64,000 nt of DNA from Tubiluchus corallicola (taxonomy: Eukaryota > Priapulida > Priapulimorpha > Priapulimorphida > Tubiluchidae). The notes under the pieces are model-generated. The model was not told where the DNA came from and ran no database searches. It saw only the letters and a program-made list of their open reading frames with translations. Within the stretch, counting starts at the first letter, position 1, and each line of letters opens with the position of its first letter. The stretch lies in NCBI GenBank assembly GCA_030141605.1, contig JAQGDQ010000485.1, positions 104,412-168,411 of the forward strand. The letters run 5' to 3'. A program made the position numbers and the translations under genes. Positions 20,745 through 32,077 of this stretch are shown here, piece after piece.

Positions 20745-22031
20745 GTCTGTTCGTCTATAATTCTGTTTCTGGCCTTGTGAATAAAGTTTCAAGCCAAACT
20801 TTCTGTTCATCTATAATTCTGTTTCTGGCCTTGTGAATAAAGTTTCAAGCCAAACTTTCTGTTCATCTATAATTTTGTTTCTGGCCTTGTGAATAAAGTT
20901 TCAAGCCAAACTTTCTGTTCATCTATAATTCTGTTTCTGGCCTTGTGAATAAAGTTTCAAGCCAAACTTTCTGTTCATCTATAATTTTGTTTCTGGCCTT
21001 GTGAATAAAGTTTCAAGCCAAACTTTCTGTTCATCTATAATTCTGTTTCTGGCCTTGTGAATAAAGTTTCAAGCCAAACTTTCTGTTCATCTATAATTCT
21101 GTTTCTGGCCTTGTGAATAAAGTTTCAAGCCAAACTTTCTGTTCATCTATAATTCTGTTTCTGGCGTTGTGAATAAAGTTTCAAGCCAAACTTTCTGTTC
21201 ATCTATAATTCTGTTACTGGCCTTGTGGATAAAGTTTCAAGCCAAACTTTCTGTTCATCTATAATTTTGCTGGCCTTGTGAATAAAGTTTCAAGCCAAAC
21301 TTTCTGTTCATCTATAATTCTGTTTCTGGCCTTGTGAATAAAGTTTCAAGCCAAACTTTTTGTTCATCTATAATTCTGTTACTGGCCTTGTGGATAAAGT
21401 TTCAAGCCAAACTTTCTGTTCATCTATAATTCTGTTTCTGGCCTTGTGAATAAAGTTTCAAGCCAAACTTTCTGTTCATCTATAATTCTGTTTCTGGCCT
21501 TGTGAATAAAGTTTCAAGCCAAACCTTCTGTTCATCTATAATTCTGTTTCTGGCCTTGTGAATAAAGTTTCAAGCCAAACTTTCTGTTCATCTATAATTC
21601 TGTTTCTGGCCTTGTGAATAAAGTTTCAAGCCAAACTTTCTGTTCATCTATAATTCTGTTTCTGGCCTTGTGGATAAAGTTTCAAGCCAAACTTTCTGTT
21701 CATCTATAATTCTGTTACTGGCCTTGTGGATAAAGTTTCAAGCCAAACTTTCTGTTCATCTATAATTTTGTTTCTGGCCTTGTGGATGAAGTTTCAAGCC
21801 AAACTTTCTGTTCATCTATAATTTTTTTTCTAGCCTTGTGAATAAAGTTTCAAGCCAAACTTTCTGTTCATCTATAATTCTGTTACTGGCCTTGTGGATA
21901 AAGTTTCAAGCCAAACTTTCTGTTCATCTATAATTCTGTTACTGGCCTTGTGGATAAAGTTTCAAGCCAAACTTTCTGTTCATCTATAATTCTGTTACTG
22001 GCCTTGTGGATAAAGTTTCAAGCCAAACTGT
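20745..22031 (+). repeat. 56-bp satellite, about 23 copies
   Basis: Head-to-tail units of 56 bp with few differences. Each carries TCTATAATTCTGTTTCTGGC and GTGAATAAAGTTTCAAGCC, so most units contain AATAAA (some GATAAA). The array begins within about 230 bp of the remains of the zinc-finger pseudogene. There are no unique spacers, so it is not a CRISPR-like structure. Confidence 0.97.
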
Positions 22032-22770
22032 TTGTTCTAACTTCTTCATCTTTAACTAATAAGTTGCTAATTAACTAATAACTAATAATCTAGGGTTGTC
22101 TCATTCAGCATGCTTTCCTGAAACCACAGCATCTGGTTTATAAGGTAAGATAAAATAAATTTTTGCAAGGAATTTACAATTCGCCAGACAGTTTAAATGC
22201 ACTAGCCCCTAACCCCGAAAAATATAGATTTAGCCATTTATTTGAGGTCACTTTTATTTGGATATCGAGTTACCGAGATTTGATATTTTTGATCCTGAAT
22301 GCCATTTGATTTTTTTTAAAGCACAGCTGACATAGGTAAGGAGTTTAATGTTTTCCTTGACCTTGAAATGCAGATTTAGTCATTTATTTGGAATAGTTTG
22401 GATATTGGGCTACCTAGGTATATCACTTTTGTGTTTTTGTTGGGAATCTTGGATATAACATGTCATAACATGAATGCATGTCTAGACTTTCTTCCTGTTA
22501 TTTTCCATCTCGAAAGTGTTTTAGGACCATAAGGCGAAGCTAGTAAATTTTGCTGCGGTAAATAACGTGGAGTGCAAAATGACCCCTGTAAGCCCCCGAC
22601 TGTTAGGTTCCACGGGAAGAATCGTGGAACTTTGTCTTTGCTGATGTTCTTTTTGAAACTAGTATATTTAGCCCAAATTTTTTTCATATCAGATATTTGC
22701 ATAATTAATATAAACAGTTAGTTTAAACAATATTTTCATTTGACAAGAAATATTATAATTGTAATAAGTA
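22032..22770. other. Intergenic, nothing recognised
   Basis: AT-rich, with one 79-codon minus-strand ORF of no recognisable family. Confidence 0.4.
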
Positions 22771-23303
22771 CAATTTCAATAATGCTTTAAATAATACTAG
22801 ACCATTATGGTAAAGTTTCATCATTCATTGTGCAGCGCACAGGTACATGCTGTTGTTGGCATCCTTCTGTCTCGGAAGACAATGGAGTGTGCGCCAAGAG
22901 AGCCTGTTATTGATCACATTGATAGAGCTGCAGCGTCGACTGTGGCTGAGCGATCCGATCCTTGAACGTCTCCAGGGCGCACGCCTGGGCAAGGTGTATG
23001 GATATCCTGAGTTGCCCAGACAACAGGAACTCCCTCTCTTCCCTCCCTGGTGTAATCCAAAGGAAAGCGGAGCGATACGTTTGGCATCAGGTTGGCTGCA
23101 GGAGCTGCCAGAGTCAGTGACCATGCTGCGATGACCATGCCGCCTTCGGGGCTCCACTCCTAATTTGGAAGGTTTACTCCTCTACACATGGCCTTTGGGT
23201 CACTTGACCTCCTCCACCCTCTAGCCGTTGGCTGCTTGTACAGCTCCTCTGCTGAAACTTTACCATCATGGTCTTAGTATTATCCGAAGCATTATTGAAA
23301 TTC
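22771..23303 (-). mobile_element. Inverted-repeat element enclosing a SINE body
   Basis: Arms 22771-22824 and 23253-23303 are inverted copies of each other, including TATGGTAAAGTTTCA and TGAAACTTTACCAT and, further out, CAATTTCAATAATGC and GCATTATTGAAATT. Between them, on the minus strand, lies the non-5S body of the SINE at 4484-4760 plus an extra segment of about 150 bp. Either a MITE captured a SINE or the SINE inserted into a MITE. The three ORFs here are repeat artefacts. Confidence 0.65.
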
Positions 23304-24070
23304 TGTACTACCAAGAACCTATTTAAGTACAATTGCAAGTAATCAAATAGCTAACAGGTATAACCTATATAAAAGCCTTTCAGTGAGTCGATACTCACTT
23401 ATAAGTTCCTTAGGTACATGATTACAAAAATTGTTATTTATTCTATTGGTAAGAAAGAAATTAAGAAAGTTATGTAACTTGTTTGTTGAATAGCGGGTTG
23501 AAAGGAACAAAAACGGTTGAATTCTGTATCAATAAAACGTGTTTATAAAAATTAATCAAAAAATGAAGATACAAACTGATGTATTAAAATCTAAAACAAG
23601 TCTAATACAAGTCAAGTCTATTTAACAGCATAATACCCTTGTATAAATAGAGATATCCAGTGATTACCAATGTATATTAATGGAAATAAAGAATATTATA
23701 TATATATATATATACATGTATAATATCCTTGAAAATGCGGATGTATAATTATAGTACACCATAATCTGAGGCTGTTTACTGCATTTTAACTGCAGGCATG
23801 TCAGGAAATGACATAAAAAACTATTGACAGTGTTACAGTGAGGCAGTGCCAGTTTAAATTTAATATAGTGTTACTGCATTAATATCCAATTCCACTTTGA
23901 AATTTTTCAATATGGGTTGAATCAAAAATCTATTAAGCAGTCAAACAACTAGGCACATATTCACGAAAATAATTCACAGACTTGTTGACTTGCAGAAGTT
24001 ACTGTAAACCTTTTATGAATCATTTAAGAAGTTGCTAAAGGCACAATACTTCTCTTTTTGAAAGTTTGTC
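23304..24070. other. Gene D upstream region
   Basis: AT-rich with a (TA)n run at about 23696-23714. The upstream non-coding exon of gene D could lie here but cannot be identified. Confidence 0.4.
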
Positions 24071-24072
24071 AT

Positions 24073-24084
24073 GTAATTTCTAGG
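24073..24084 (+). promoter_or_regulatory. Conserved 3' splice acceptor, gene D
   Basis: TGTAATTTCTAG followed by GTTGTGACAGA, 41 nt before the module ATG at 24125. Confidence 0.6.
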
Positions 24085-24124
24085 TTGTGACAGAAAAGAA
24101 AGACTGTTGAACTAAAGGATCGTT

Positions 24125-25238
24125 ATGGAATCGATGATTTATTTCAAATGCACAGCCTGTTCTGAATGTTTCATTGCTGAGGACATTTTCTTTGCGCACA
24201 CCCGTACCTGGCACTGTAAGATACTGATTAGTGAAGGTCAGGATACAGACATCGCCTATTGACAACTTTGCAGCGTCCACAAACAAAAATTTTGATGCAG
24301 CTGACAGCTCTTATGGGAACTGCGATGTTGCTGCTAAAGATGTTGCTATCAGCAGATCTAAAACTTCGAGGAATCATCATCTCGGTGATGATCAAGACGC
24401 GGAAATTTCTCAAATTAACAGCGGCTTCCCAAGTTCCACAAGGAGCAATTTTGACATAATCAGTGGCTCCTGCGAAAAATACGATGTCTGCGCCTCTAAT
24501 GGTAATAATAGTCAACATTCTAATGTGTGTAACAATATGCCTGATAAAAATTCATCTCTCATAGAGACTAACCTTAATGCAAATGCAGTAAAGACCGAAC
24601 CGACCTCTCCATTAGATGATGTGGGTTACGGCATAAATGCAACGACTAATGTATGTGCACAAGCTGATTTGAACAGTATAAAAGTAAATGATGATCCTGG
24701 CATCGACAGAATAGAAGAACAACAGCAATCACTCTTACCTTTCCTGTCAACACTAGAGTGTGCTTCATCAACAGATATTTGCAGAAGTGCAAATGTTGCA
24801 CAGCCAATTAACTTATTTTCCAACCAGAGGAGATATTCAACAAGAGTAAATGAGTTACACATGCAAGCTGGCATATACCGGCCAAGCGAAAACGCTCTCG
24901 TAAAAGAATCTGCTTATTTCTGTCGATATTGCAGACGAGCGTTCAAATATCTCGAGCATGTTAAAAGACATGAAAGAATTCACACGGGTGAAAAACCTTT
25001 TTCGTGCAGTGTGTGTAGAAAACGCTTCAACCAAGAAGGGAATTTAAAAATTCACATGGTGACTCACACAGATGAAAAACCGTTTTCTTGCAACGTGTGT
25101 GGAAAACGTTGTAATCTAGAAAGAAATCTAAAAAGGCACATGAAAATTCACACAGGTGATAGACCTTTTATGTGTTCTATTTGTAATAAATGCTTTACTC
25201 AGTCTTCTCACTTGAAAAAACACATCGTGACCCACTAA
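24125..25238 (+). pseudogene. C2H2 zinc-finger gene D, frameshifted after the module
   Basis: The ATG at 24125 opens the shared N-terminal module ([16 protein letters not shown]...) but the frame stops at TGA 24260-24262 after 45 codons. One extra base near 24245-24258, relative to gene E, shifts the frame. The +1 frame (24231-25238, 335 codons) is open to the end and encodes the linker with VKTEP (K121 of that frame) and four fingers at about 229-251, 257-279, 285-307 and 313-335. Helix -1,2,3,6 residues are Y,E,H,R; Q,G,N,I; L,R,N,R; Q,S,H,K. An otherwise intact 1-kb frame suggests a recent lesion, a base-calling error, or use of the internal ATG at 24231 for a module-less protein. Confidence 0.8.
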
Positions 25239-26055
25239 AATTGAAAATGTGTTGCTGTGACAAAAAAGCTTGGGCAGTCCTTGTGAAAAATCCGTATTTT
25301 TTTTACATTTCAAAGTATCAAAAATGACATTAAAATCTCGTGAAAACTCGTACCCGTACTCTTTTTGGGACAGAATGTTGCATTTTTAATGTTATGACAA
25401 AAAATTTTCTTCTTTATAAAACATGAATTCATTAATATACAGCAGTCTTGATATAGATCAATATTGTTTATTATTAAAAACATGTTGACTAATTTAATGT
25501 AGAACAAATATGGTGAAACATTTCATTAGCTATATGGGACCAGTCCTATGGAATAGACTAAGCTGCAATTCAGAATGTAGTCGCTCCCTTTCAACTTTAA
25601 AAAAACCGTCAGAAAAGAAATATTTCAAAAGTATATTTGAAGAATAACACAGTTTGATAATGGTAATCACCTGCATTCTTTTTCCACAGTAATCTTAATA
25701 AAACGTGACTGTGCTCAACAGGTTACTGAACACTTTAGAATCATGATCACAGTTCTTAGTTCTCTCTCCATTTCATCTTTCATTCACTACTCCCCCCCCC
25801 CCACTTTTATGTATATATTATTATTATTTCAATTATTAATCACTTCTTTAAGATTTCCACGTACAGTTTGGCCTATCAAGCTATGCTTTTAGGCTCAAAC
25901 TGTATGCATCAAAATTACTCTGTAATGTAATTTGCACATGTATCTGATGCATGAGAATCTCTTTTGTAATTTCTGGATAATATTGCATTTATATTTATAT
26001 TTACTTCAGTGAAATTATCTGTATTTTTATTATAACTGTTAGATGCAGAGTGGAA
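25239..26055. other. Gene D 3' flank
   Basis: AT-rich. 25460-25505 is repeated at 34250-34290 and the end of this stretch leads into another segment also found there. A C-run lies at about 25793-25802. No gene seen. Confidence 0.45.
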
Positions 26056-26345
26056 ATAAATAAACTTATAACTTATTTTGTATACTATACATTTAACCAT
26101 CTTTACTTGGCTAAAAATACCAACTCTGGTCAGTATTTTTCTGTGATGCTTATGTGTCAAAAACAAAAATGAACAGCCAAGTGATTACTTCACGAAATTT
26201 TCGAATATGAATTATGTCAGTCTTAATAGAAATTGTTGCTTAATAAAACAAATTACTGATAAAAGATGAAAAGGGCAATAACGACAGCAGTTTGCTTGGT
26301 TAGTAATTGCGTGGGTGACAATAGTAAGCTCGTACACATGTTCTT
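26056..26345 (+). repeat. Segment duplicated at 34290-34465
   Basis: TATTTTGTATACTATACATT, TTAACCATCT, GTGATTACTTCA, TTAATAGAAATTGTTGC and AACGACAGCAG reappear in the same order at 34290-34450, allowing small differences. This is evidence for a segmental duplication in which the flank of gene D was copied downstream of gene E. Confidence 0.6.
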
Positions 26346-26560
26346 ATTGGGACAGAAGTCTTTTTTGCTTGTGCACAAAAAACTGAGGTCGCATTTGAAG
26401 ACACATATTAATCTGACGATGCTGCTTGATCATATTGTACTGCGACAGTTAATGCATGAATTTTAATGCTATATTTTTAATGTTGTGAAAAGATGTTTCA
26501 TTGTTTATAAGACATAAATTCGCTGATGTTTTATAAACTTAAGTTTTTTCAGTCTTGTCT
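26264..26560 (+). pseudogene. Zinc-finger 3'-end relic
   Basis: An open stretch reads ...KSFLLVHKKLRSHLKTH, a decayed finger helix and His pair without its Cys pair. The sequence after it (TTTTTAATGTTGTGAAAAG, then TTTATAAGACATAAATTC) resembles the 3' flank of gene D at 25388-25440. It is probably the tail of a lost family member. Confidence 0.4.
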
Positions 26561-26592
26561 TGAGACTGAAAAAGTGGTACATTAAATATGTA

Positions 26593-27110
26593 CAGTCAAC
26601 CTCGGATATAAGGGACACCTCAGAACCGGAAAAAACTGTTCCTTATATCCGACGTCCCTTATAGCCGTAGTCGAGTCAGACTGAGGGTGTATCTAGATCT
26701 GTACTTTTACCCATATTTTTATGGATTATTGCTACACATTCAGTGTAAACGGTATGTAGGAAGCTCCTTCAGTGATGCGAGATGTATGTGACCACGGAAA
26801 TCCAGCTGTTCGGAGGCCAAGTTTGTGGAAAATAGAGGTTAAAAATCAATCAATTTTGCTTTGATCATAGGGTCCCTTTTATGCGAGGTAATTTACCTGG
26901 GTTTTTATTACGCAGGACCTGAGGGTATCATCCCTTTCAACCGAAAGTCCCTTATATCCGAGTACCTTATATAGTATTTATATATATATATATATTTATA
27001 TATATTATTTACCTTAGATTTTTACAGAAGAAAAATGTTACGAAAAATCGGGATCGGTGTTAGTGGTTCCTTATAAGCGTGTGCCTTATAAGGGACGGTA
27101 GTTGATGTCT
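26593..27110 (+). mobile_element. TA-flanked MITE (family P), copy 1
   Basis: Starts CAGTCAACCTCGGATATAAG after TA and ends in an eroded GGTAGTTGATG. The interior contains TTATATCCGACGTCCCTTAT. A (TA)n stretch lies near 26978-27005. The termini suggest a pogo/Tc1-type non-autonomous element. Confidence 0.7.
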
Positions 27111-27960
27111 AACCCTGCTGTGCTTTAAATAATTGCAACGCGCTAAGTCAACTTACTTTTTAAAATGAATTTTTATTTAGCAACATTTCATGTTCTCCAT
27201 GATCAGCGGATTTTCAAATTACTCTAGAATCCCCTAACAAAGTAAATTTCTGATTTTGAATCGGTGTAAATTTTTGCTGCATTTATTAAACCGTTGGTAA
27301 TACTAATTGTCAGTTCTCGGACACTTGCATCTTTTGTGCAATAATAATAATTGGCTTCCCATGTTGCAGGATAAACCGTACTGTGTAGAGCTTTCGTTGA
27401 AGTTTTCAAAATGTGACAGGTGCAAAATTATTTTTTAAAGCAGTCCCCCAAAGTTTTGTTTAAAATATTTGGTTTGTTTCGTTTTGCATATTACTAAACA
27501 GTGCTAGATTTGGAAGTCTGGAACTCAACAGAAAGGATAGACTGAATGGGAGGAAATTTCATGATAATAAATGAATGGGGGGAAAAAGTAAATAATTAGG
27601 TTTCTTTAATCATCAGATTACAGAACGAAGTTGGAGACGTTTCAAATTTGTAGATGAGAGCTGATTATGGTGCTATTTTTTGATATGACTCAAACATTCA
27701 GCAAGTATTATATAATTATGCCATTGCAATTCTAGTGCCAAAAGCATGTTTTCATTAAGATAAGTGAACAGCATTGTTTGTAGTAATGATTTCGTTTTAT
27801 GGAGCTTGGCACCCTATGCTAGTGATGAGCTGGTGCAGAAGTTGCAACAAAGCGACGTAAATAAAGCTGCACATCAAGTTATGCAGTACCTGCACAATCG
27901 AAGATAGTGGTTTGTTATATTTCGTATATGTGTCATATTTTAAAACTTTGAAATTGGTTA
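27111..27960. other. Intergenic, nothing recognised
   Basis: AT-rich with no supported feature. Confidence 0.4.
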
Positions 27961-27984
27961 ATGAATCGCGTTAAAGGAAGCCTT

Positions 27985-28190
27985 AAAATCTTGCAAAAAA
28001 CCACATGGTAAACGTAAAACAACTTGGATAGCTAAGATAAATAAAGATGTTCAACAACTTCAACCAAATCTATCTTTAGGAAAACTTACGCTGTTAGTGT
28101 TAACTGCAGATAGAAGTGGGTGGAATGCTCTGATAAATGTTGATACCTCAATACCTACAATGGGTGGAATGAGATTTTGAAGAAGAAGAA
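27985..28190 (+). mobile_element. LINE 3'-end fragment
   Basis: A plus-strand translation reads KPHGKRKTTWIAKINKDVQQ, then LSLGKLTLLVLTADRSGWN. This resembles the C-terminus of many non-LTR retrotransposon polyproteins (GRPKxTWxxxIxKDL...ADRxxWR). It ends in a GAAGAAGAAG-rich tail. It is a 5'-truncated, decayed copy. Confidence 0.5.
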
Positions 28191-28649
28191 ATTGGTTGTG
28201 TGAACTTTGAAGTCGTGTAGGCAAGCTTTTCTTAAATCATAGCAATTTAATTATCTTCTTTTAAAATTATGCTGCATTTCTTAGCGTTTGTAAGATAAAG
28301 ATTTAAATTAATTTATTTCACATTCACGGTTAATAATCAGTACAAAAGATCACAACAAAATACAAAGATTGCCAAAAATGTGAGGGCAACATGGGACCCA
28401 TAGGTTCTTCGCATGTTGGGATAGACACATCTTATGTCTGATGAGCAGTTTATATAAGTTGTAGACTAGAAAGCGCGCTTAAAGTTATTGAGTCGTTATT
28501 GACTTTGTGTCTTGGATTCGTGCCTCATGATTTTTGGTTACTTGTGGCCCATCCCTCTTCTGTTCCTTTAATTATTAGCATTAGTTACTGTTATATAAAG
28601 TAGTTTATTACCCTTTTATAATATTCTATTTTTCAACTTGCAGTACTAA

Positions 28650-29183
28650 TCGTTATTAGACTCAACCTCATTTTAATTTACTGTCTAAAGTATACATTTT
28701 CCTGCCTATAAAAGTTAACAACTATTCCTTATATTTGAATAATTAACTTTGAAGGTTAATTAACGGTAGCCGAACACAGCTATTGCTAACGTCAGAAACT
28801 AGCTTCAGTTTGTCAATAGCAGGCGTCTTCCCTTGCGCATCAAGTACATTTGCATAGGTGTTACAGTACTGTTTAAAAGCGTGATGTTTCGAAAATGGGC
28901 TTTACATCATATGACGTCAGAAACTAACACAGCAGTTCATGACCATGGTTATCACGGTACCGGCTTGTATCTGTCGGCCCAACGAATGTGACAAAAAGGC
29001 GCCGCTGCCAACCTTAGTAGATTCACTGGACCATGCATTGCTTTGAAAGTTTAACGAAATTTGAGTATCCGAGGTAATTATTATTTAATCTAAGCTTTCA
29101 TTTACAATAAGGTATTGTAGTTTTCAATATTTTAGAGCATTCTTTATTCTGAACTCGTGTTTACACAATCATCCGGTTTTCCT
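28650..29183 (-). mobile_element. TTAA-flanked MITE, copy 5
   Basis: The right end CCGGTTTTCCT is followed by TTAA at 29184. The left terminal repeat is lost or rearranged, but the subterminal TTAGACTCAACCTCATTTTA remains. It contains CATATGACGTCAG near 28910. Confidence 0.75.
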
Positions 29184-29474
29184 TTAAGTAAATTACAGTC
29201 ACCTTGATTCTAATCGGTACCATCACAAATCGCCAGTAGTCGGGAATAAAGGCAATTCTCTTGACCTTATTCTCAACAAGTTAAAATTACTACTTACATA
29301 ACACTAGACCCATATCATTACAATGAGTGTGGATAGAGAGGAGTTAATTCCAGTCTAGTATGACTAATCATACTAATTGAATCATTTCTCACAGCTTTTA
29401 GTTCTACAAATTTCTGCAGTTTCTATTTATAGCCGCTCATTCCATCTTGTACAACTGGCATGAAAAACTTTGTA

Positions 29475-29913
29475 CAGTCAACCTTGGATATAAGGGACAC
29501 GTCGGGGCCAGAAAAAACCGTCCCTTATATCCGATGTCCCTTATAGCCGAAGTTGAGTCAGACTGAGGGTGAATCTAGACTTGTACTTTTCTGCACTTTT
29601 ACCCATATTATTATAGATTATTGCTACATAGTCAGTGCAAATGGTATGTATGAAGCTCCTTCAGTGATGCGAGATGTATGTGACCGCGGAAACCGAGCTG
29701 TTTGAAGGCCGAGTTTGCGAAAAATTGGGGTTAAAAATCGATCACGGTTTCTATTATGCGGGACCTGAAGATACCGTCCCTTATAACCGAAAGTCGTTTA
29801 TATCCGAGTACCTTATATACGAAGATTTTTACATAGGAAAAACATTACGAAAAATTGGGACCCGTGTTGGTGATCCTTTATATAAGCGAGTGCCTTATAC
29901 CCGAGGTTGACTG
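29475..29913 (+). mobile_element. TA-flanked MITE (family P), copy 2, intact ends
   Basis: TA then CAGTCAACCTTGGATATAAG at the left, and CCGAGGTTGACTG then TA at the right. This is the best preserved member of the family. The 78-codon ORF inside is not a gene. Confidence 0.82.
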
Positions 29914-29915
29914 TA

Positions 29916-30228
29916 CCACTGATTCTATCCCAGTCTGTTAAACTATTAAAGCAGAGATCACATTACCTGGACATCTTACTCGATCTTCCAATGAACTGTG
30001 ACTAGTCTGTGATTGTAGAAATAACATAAAATGAGTCTTCGTTATTGTGGGCATCAAGCTTACTGACCAGAAATTCTCTGTCAATGTATGGCTAGCTTTT
30101 TTTGTGAATTGGGGTCAAGTTGCCAAATTTCCAGTCAAGTGTATGCACAATATGTACAATTGTGAAATAAGAGGTTATGCAGCTCTTTCAGGACTCTAGG
30201 TGATAACCATTGGGTGCCTATAATTTAC
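29916..30228. other. Intergenic, nothing recognised
   Basis: Sequence between two MITEs with no feature that I can identify. Confidence 0.4.
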
Positions 30229-30232
30229 TTAA

Positions 30233-30780
30233 AGGAAAACCGGTTGATTGTGTAAACACGAGTTCAGAATAAAGAATTCTCTAAAATATTGAAAACTACA
30301 ATAGCTTTTTTTGAACCAAAGCTTAGATTAAATGATAATTACCTCGGATACTCAAATTTCGTTAAACTTTCAAAGCTACGCGCGTCTCAGCGAATCCGCT
30401 AAGATGGACAGTGTTGCGTTTTTGTCACGTGCGCTTGGCCGACAAATAGAAGGCAGTACCGTGATAACCATGCTCATGAACTGCTGTGTTAGTTTCACGA
30501 CGTCATATGAAGTAAAGCCCATTTTTCGTGATATCATGCGCTTAAGCAGTACTGTAACACCTATGCAAACAAGCTTGACGCGCAAGGGAAGACGCCTGCC
30601 CTGCCAAACTGTGGTTAGTTTCTGACGTAAGCAATAGCTGTGTTCGGTTGCCATTAATTATCTTTCTAAGCTAATTATTGAAATATAAGGAACAATTGTT
30701 AACTTTCATAGGCAAGAAAATGTATGTTTTGGACAGTAAATTAAAATGAGATTGAGTCTAAACAATCGTCTGGTTTTCCT
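30233..30780 (+). mobile_element. TTAA-flanked MITE, copy 6
   Basis: TTAA at 30229-30232 and 30781-30784, ends AGGAAAACCGG and CTGGTTTTCCT. Two ORFs of about 90 codons inside are artefacts, because their reading frames are broken in the other copies. Confidence 0.88.
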
Positions 30781-30784
30781 TTAA

Positions 30785-31490
30785 AGTGATTTGGCCTACA
30801 GTTGTAGTTTAGTGTTAATAGTGTCTTTATTAATAATGATGTGGTTTGAGAGCTTTCCGTTGCATGTATTTAACATATTGGGTAAGTACAATTACAATTC
30901 ACACAATACATACACAGTTTACAAAGATATAAACACATACATATATAAATGCTATAAAAACAATTACTACGTTATTAAGAATGCAATTATACATGTCAAA
31001 TTCAATAATTTAAACTAAAGACAGAACATCAAACTTTGACGTACAAACCCAATAAACTCGCCATTGTTTGTCGATGTTGTAGTCTCATAAACTTTGCATC
31101 ATGACAGGGAGGTAGTTGCAAATCATGCAGGATAACAGGTTTTGCCCCTTTGATGATCACCTATTTTTACTAGCCTAGTAAAAAGTAAGCAATTTTTCAA
31201 CAATAATACTGCCAAACCATTTCTGATAAATTAAACAATAGATTAAAAAGTTTATTAACTGCTGGCAAACCCAACTATTGATGACATAATAAATGAACAT
31301 AATTTTCAACAACACAAATATTCCATGAGCGTGTTACACGTGTTTGCAAAAGCGAAAATTGAAGTATAGTGCTACTGTACGAGATTCAGCATGATATACT
31401 AAACTCGACAAATTTTAAGATAAAAGATTCAAATTTCAAATTTACCTATGCGCTCACACATGAGCTTTCGAAAGTGTGTGCTATATCATA
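30785..31490. other. Intergenic, nothing recognised
   Basis: AT-rich with no supported gene. Confidence 0.4.
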
Positions 31491-31972
31491 AACAAACACC
31501 TCTGAACTTAGAGGTACAGCACCTGTTTTTTGTGCAACTTATTTCTGATAAGTAGGCACTAGTTCCTGTCTAATTACCCAATGACGAAACACGGTGAAGA
31601 ACCAGCCGTAGGAACACGAAATTACTTTTGCGTGATAACAGTTCTGTCACGTAAGTCCTTCTTGAAAGAATAGTATGTTTCTTTTCAATATTTTAAAGAG
31701 TACATTGTTTTGACCTACAGTTTAAGATTGGGTCCAGTTTTTAACGAACACCTCTGAACTAAGAGATACAGCACCTGTTTTTTGTGCATCGTATTTCCGA
31801 AATATAGGTGCTAGTGCCTAGCTAACTAACCAATGACGAAATGCATGTCACAGTGAAGAACCAGCCGTGGGATCACGAAATTACTTTTGCGTGGTAATAG
31901 TTTTTTTTTCATTATTTTAAAGAGTATATTGTTTTCACCTACAGTTTAAGATTGGGTCCAGTTTTCCTTTAA
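31491..31972 (+). repeat. Tandem duplication, about 240 bp, with MITE-like end
   Basis: Two adjacent diverged copies: ACACCTCTGAACT, ACAGCACCTGTTTTTTGTGC, CACGAAATTACTTTTGCGTG, TTTAAGATTGGGTCCAGTTT. The second ends CCAGTTTTCCTTTAA, a terminus related to that of the TTAA-flanked MITEs (CCGGTTTTCCTTTAA). No matching left terminus was seen. The repeat lies 60 bp upstream of the gene E acceptor. Confidence 0.65.
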
Positions 31973-32020
31973 GTAGAAGGATGCGTATTTTAACTTTATA
32001 TGAACATATAAATGTTTCTG

Positions 32021-32033
32021 TTTACTTTTTAGG
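32021..32033 (+). promoter_or_regulatory. Conserved 3' splice acceptor, gene E
   Basis: TTTACTTTTTAG followed by GTGCAG, 45 nt before the ATG. Confidence 0.6.
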
Positions 32034-32077
32034 TGCAGGAAAATAGCGAACAGCAGTGACAAAGCAAACAACATAAA

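Noticed and set aside
20745-22031. CRISPR-like array
   Set aside because: Direct repeats have no unique spacers; this is a eukaryotic satellite.
22825-23157. ORFs of 74-110 codons on both strands
   Set aside because: They lie in the SINE body and are not conserved in frame in the copy at 4484-4760.
29674-29910. 78-codon ORF
   Set aside because: Inside a MITE; the frame is broken in the other copies.
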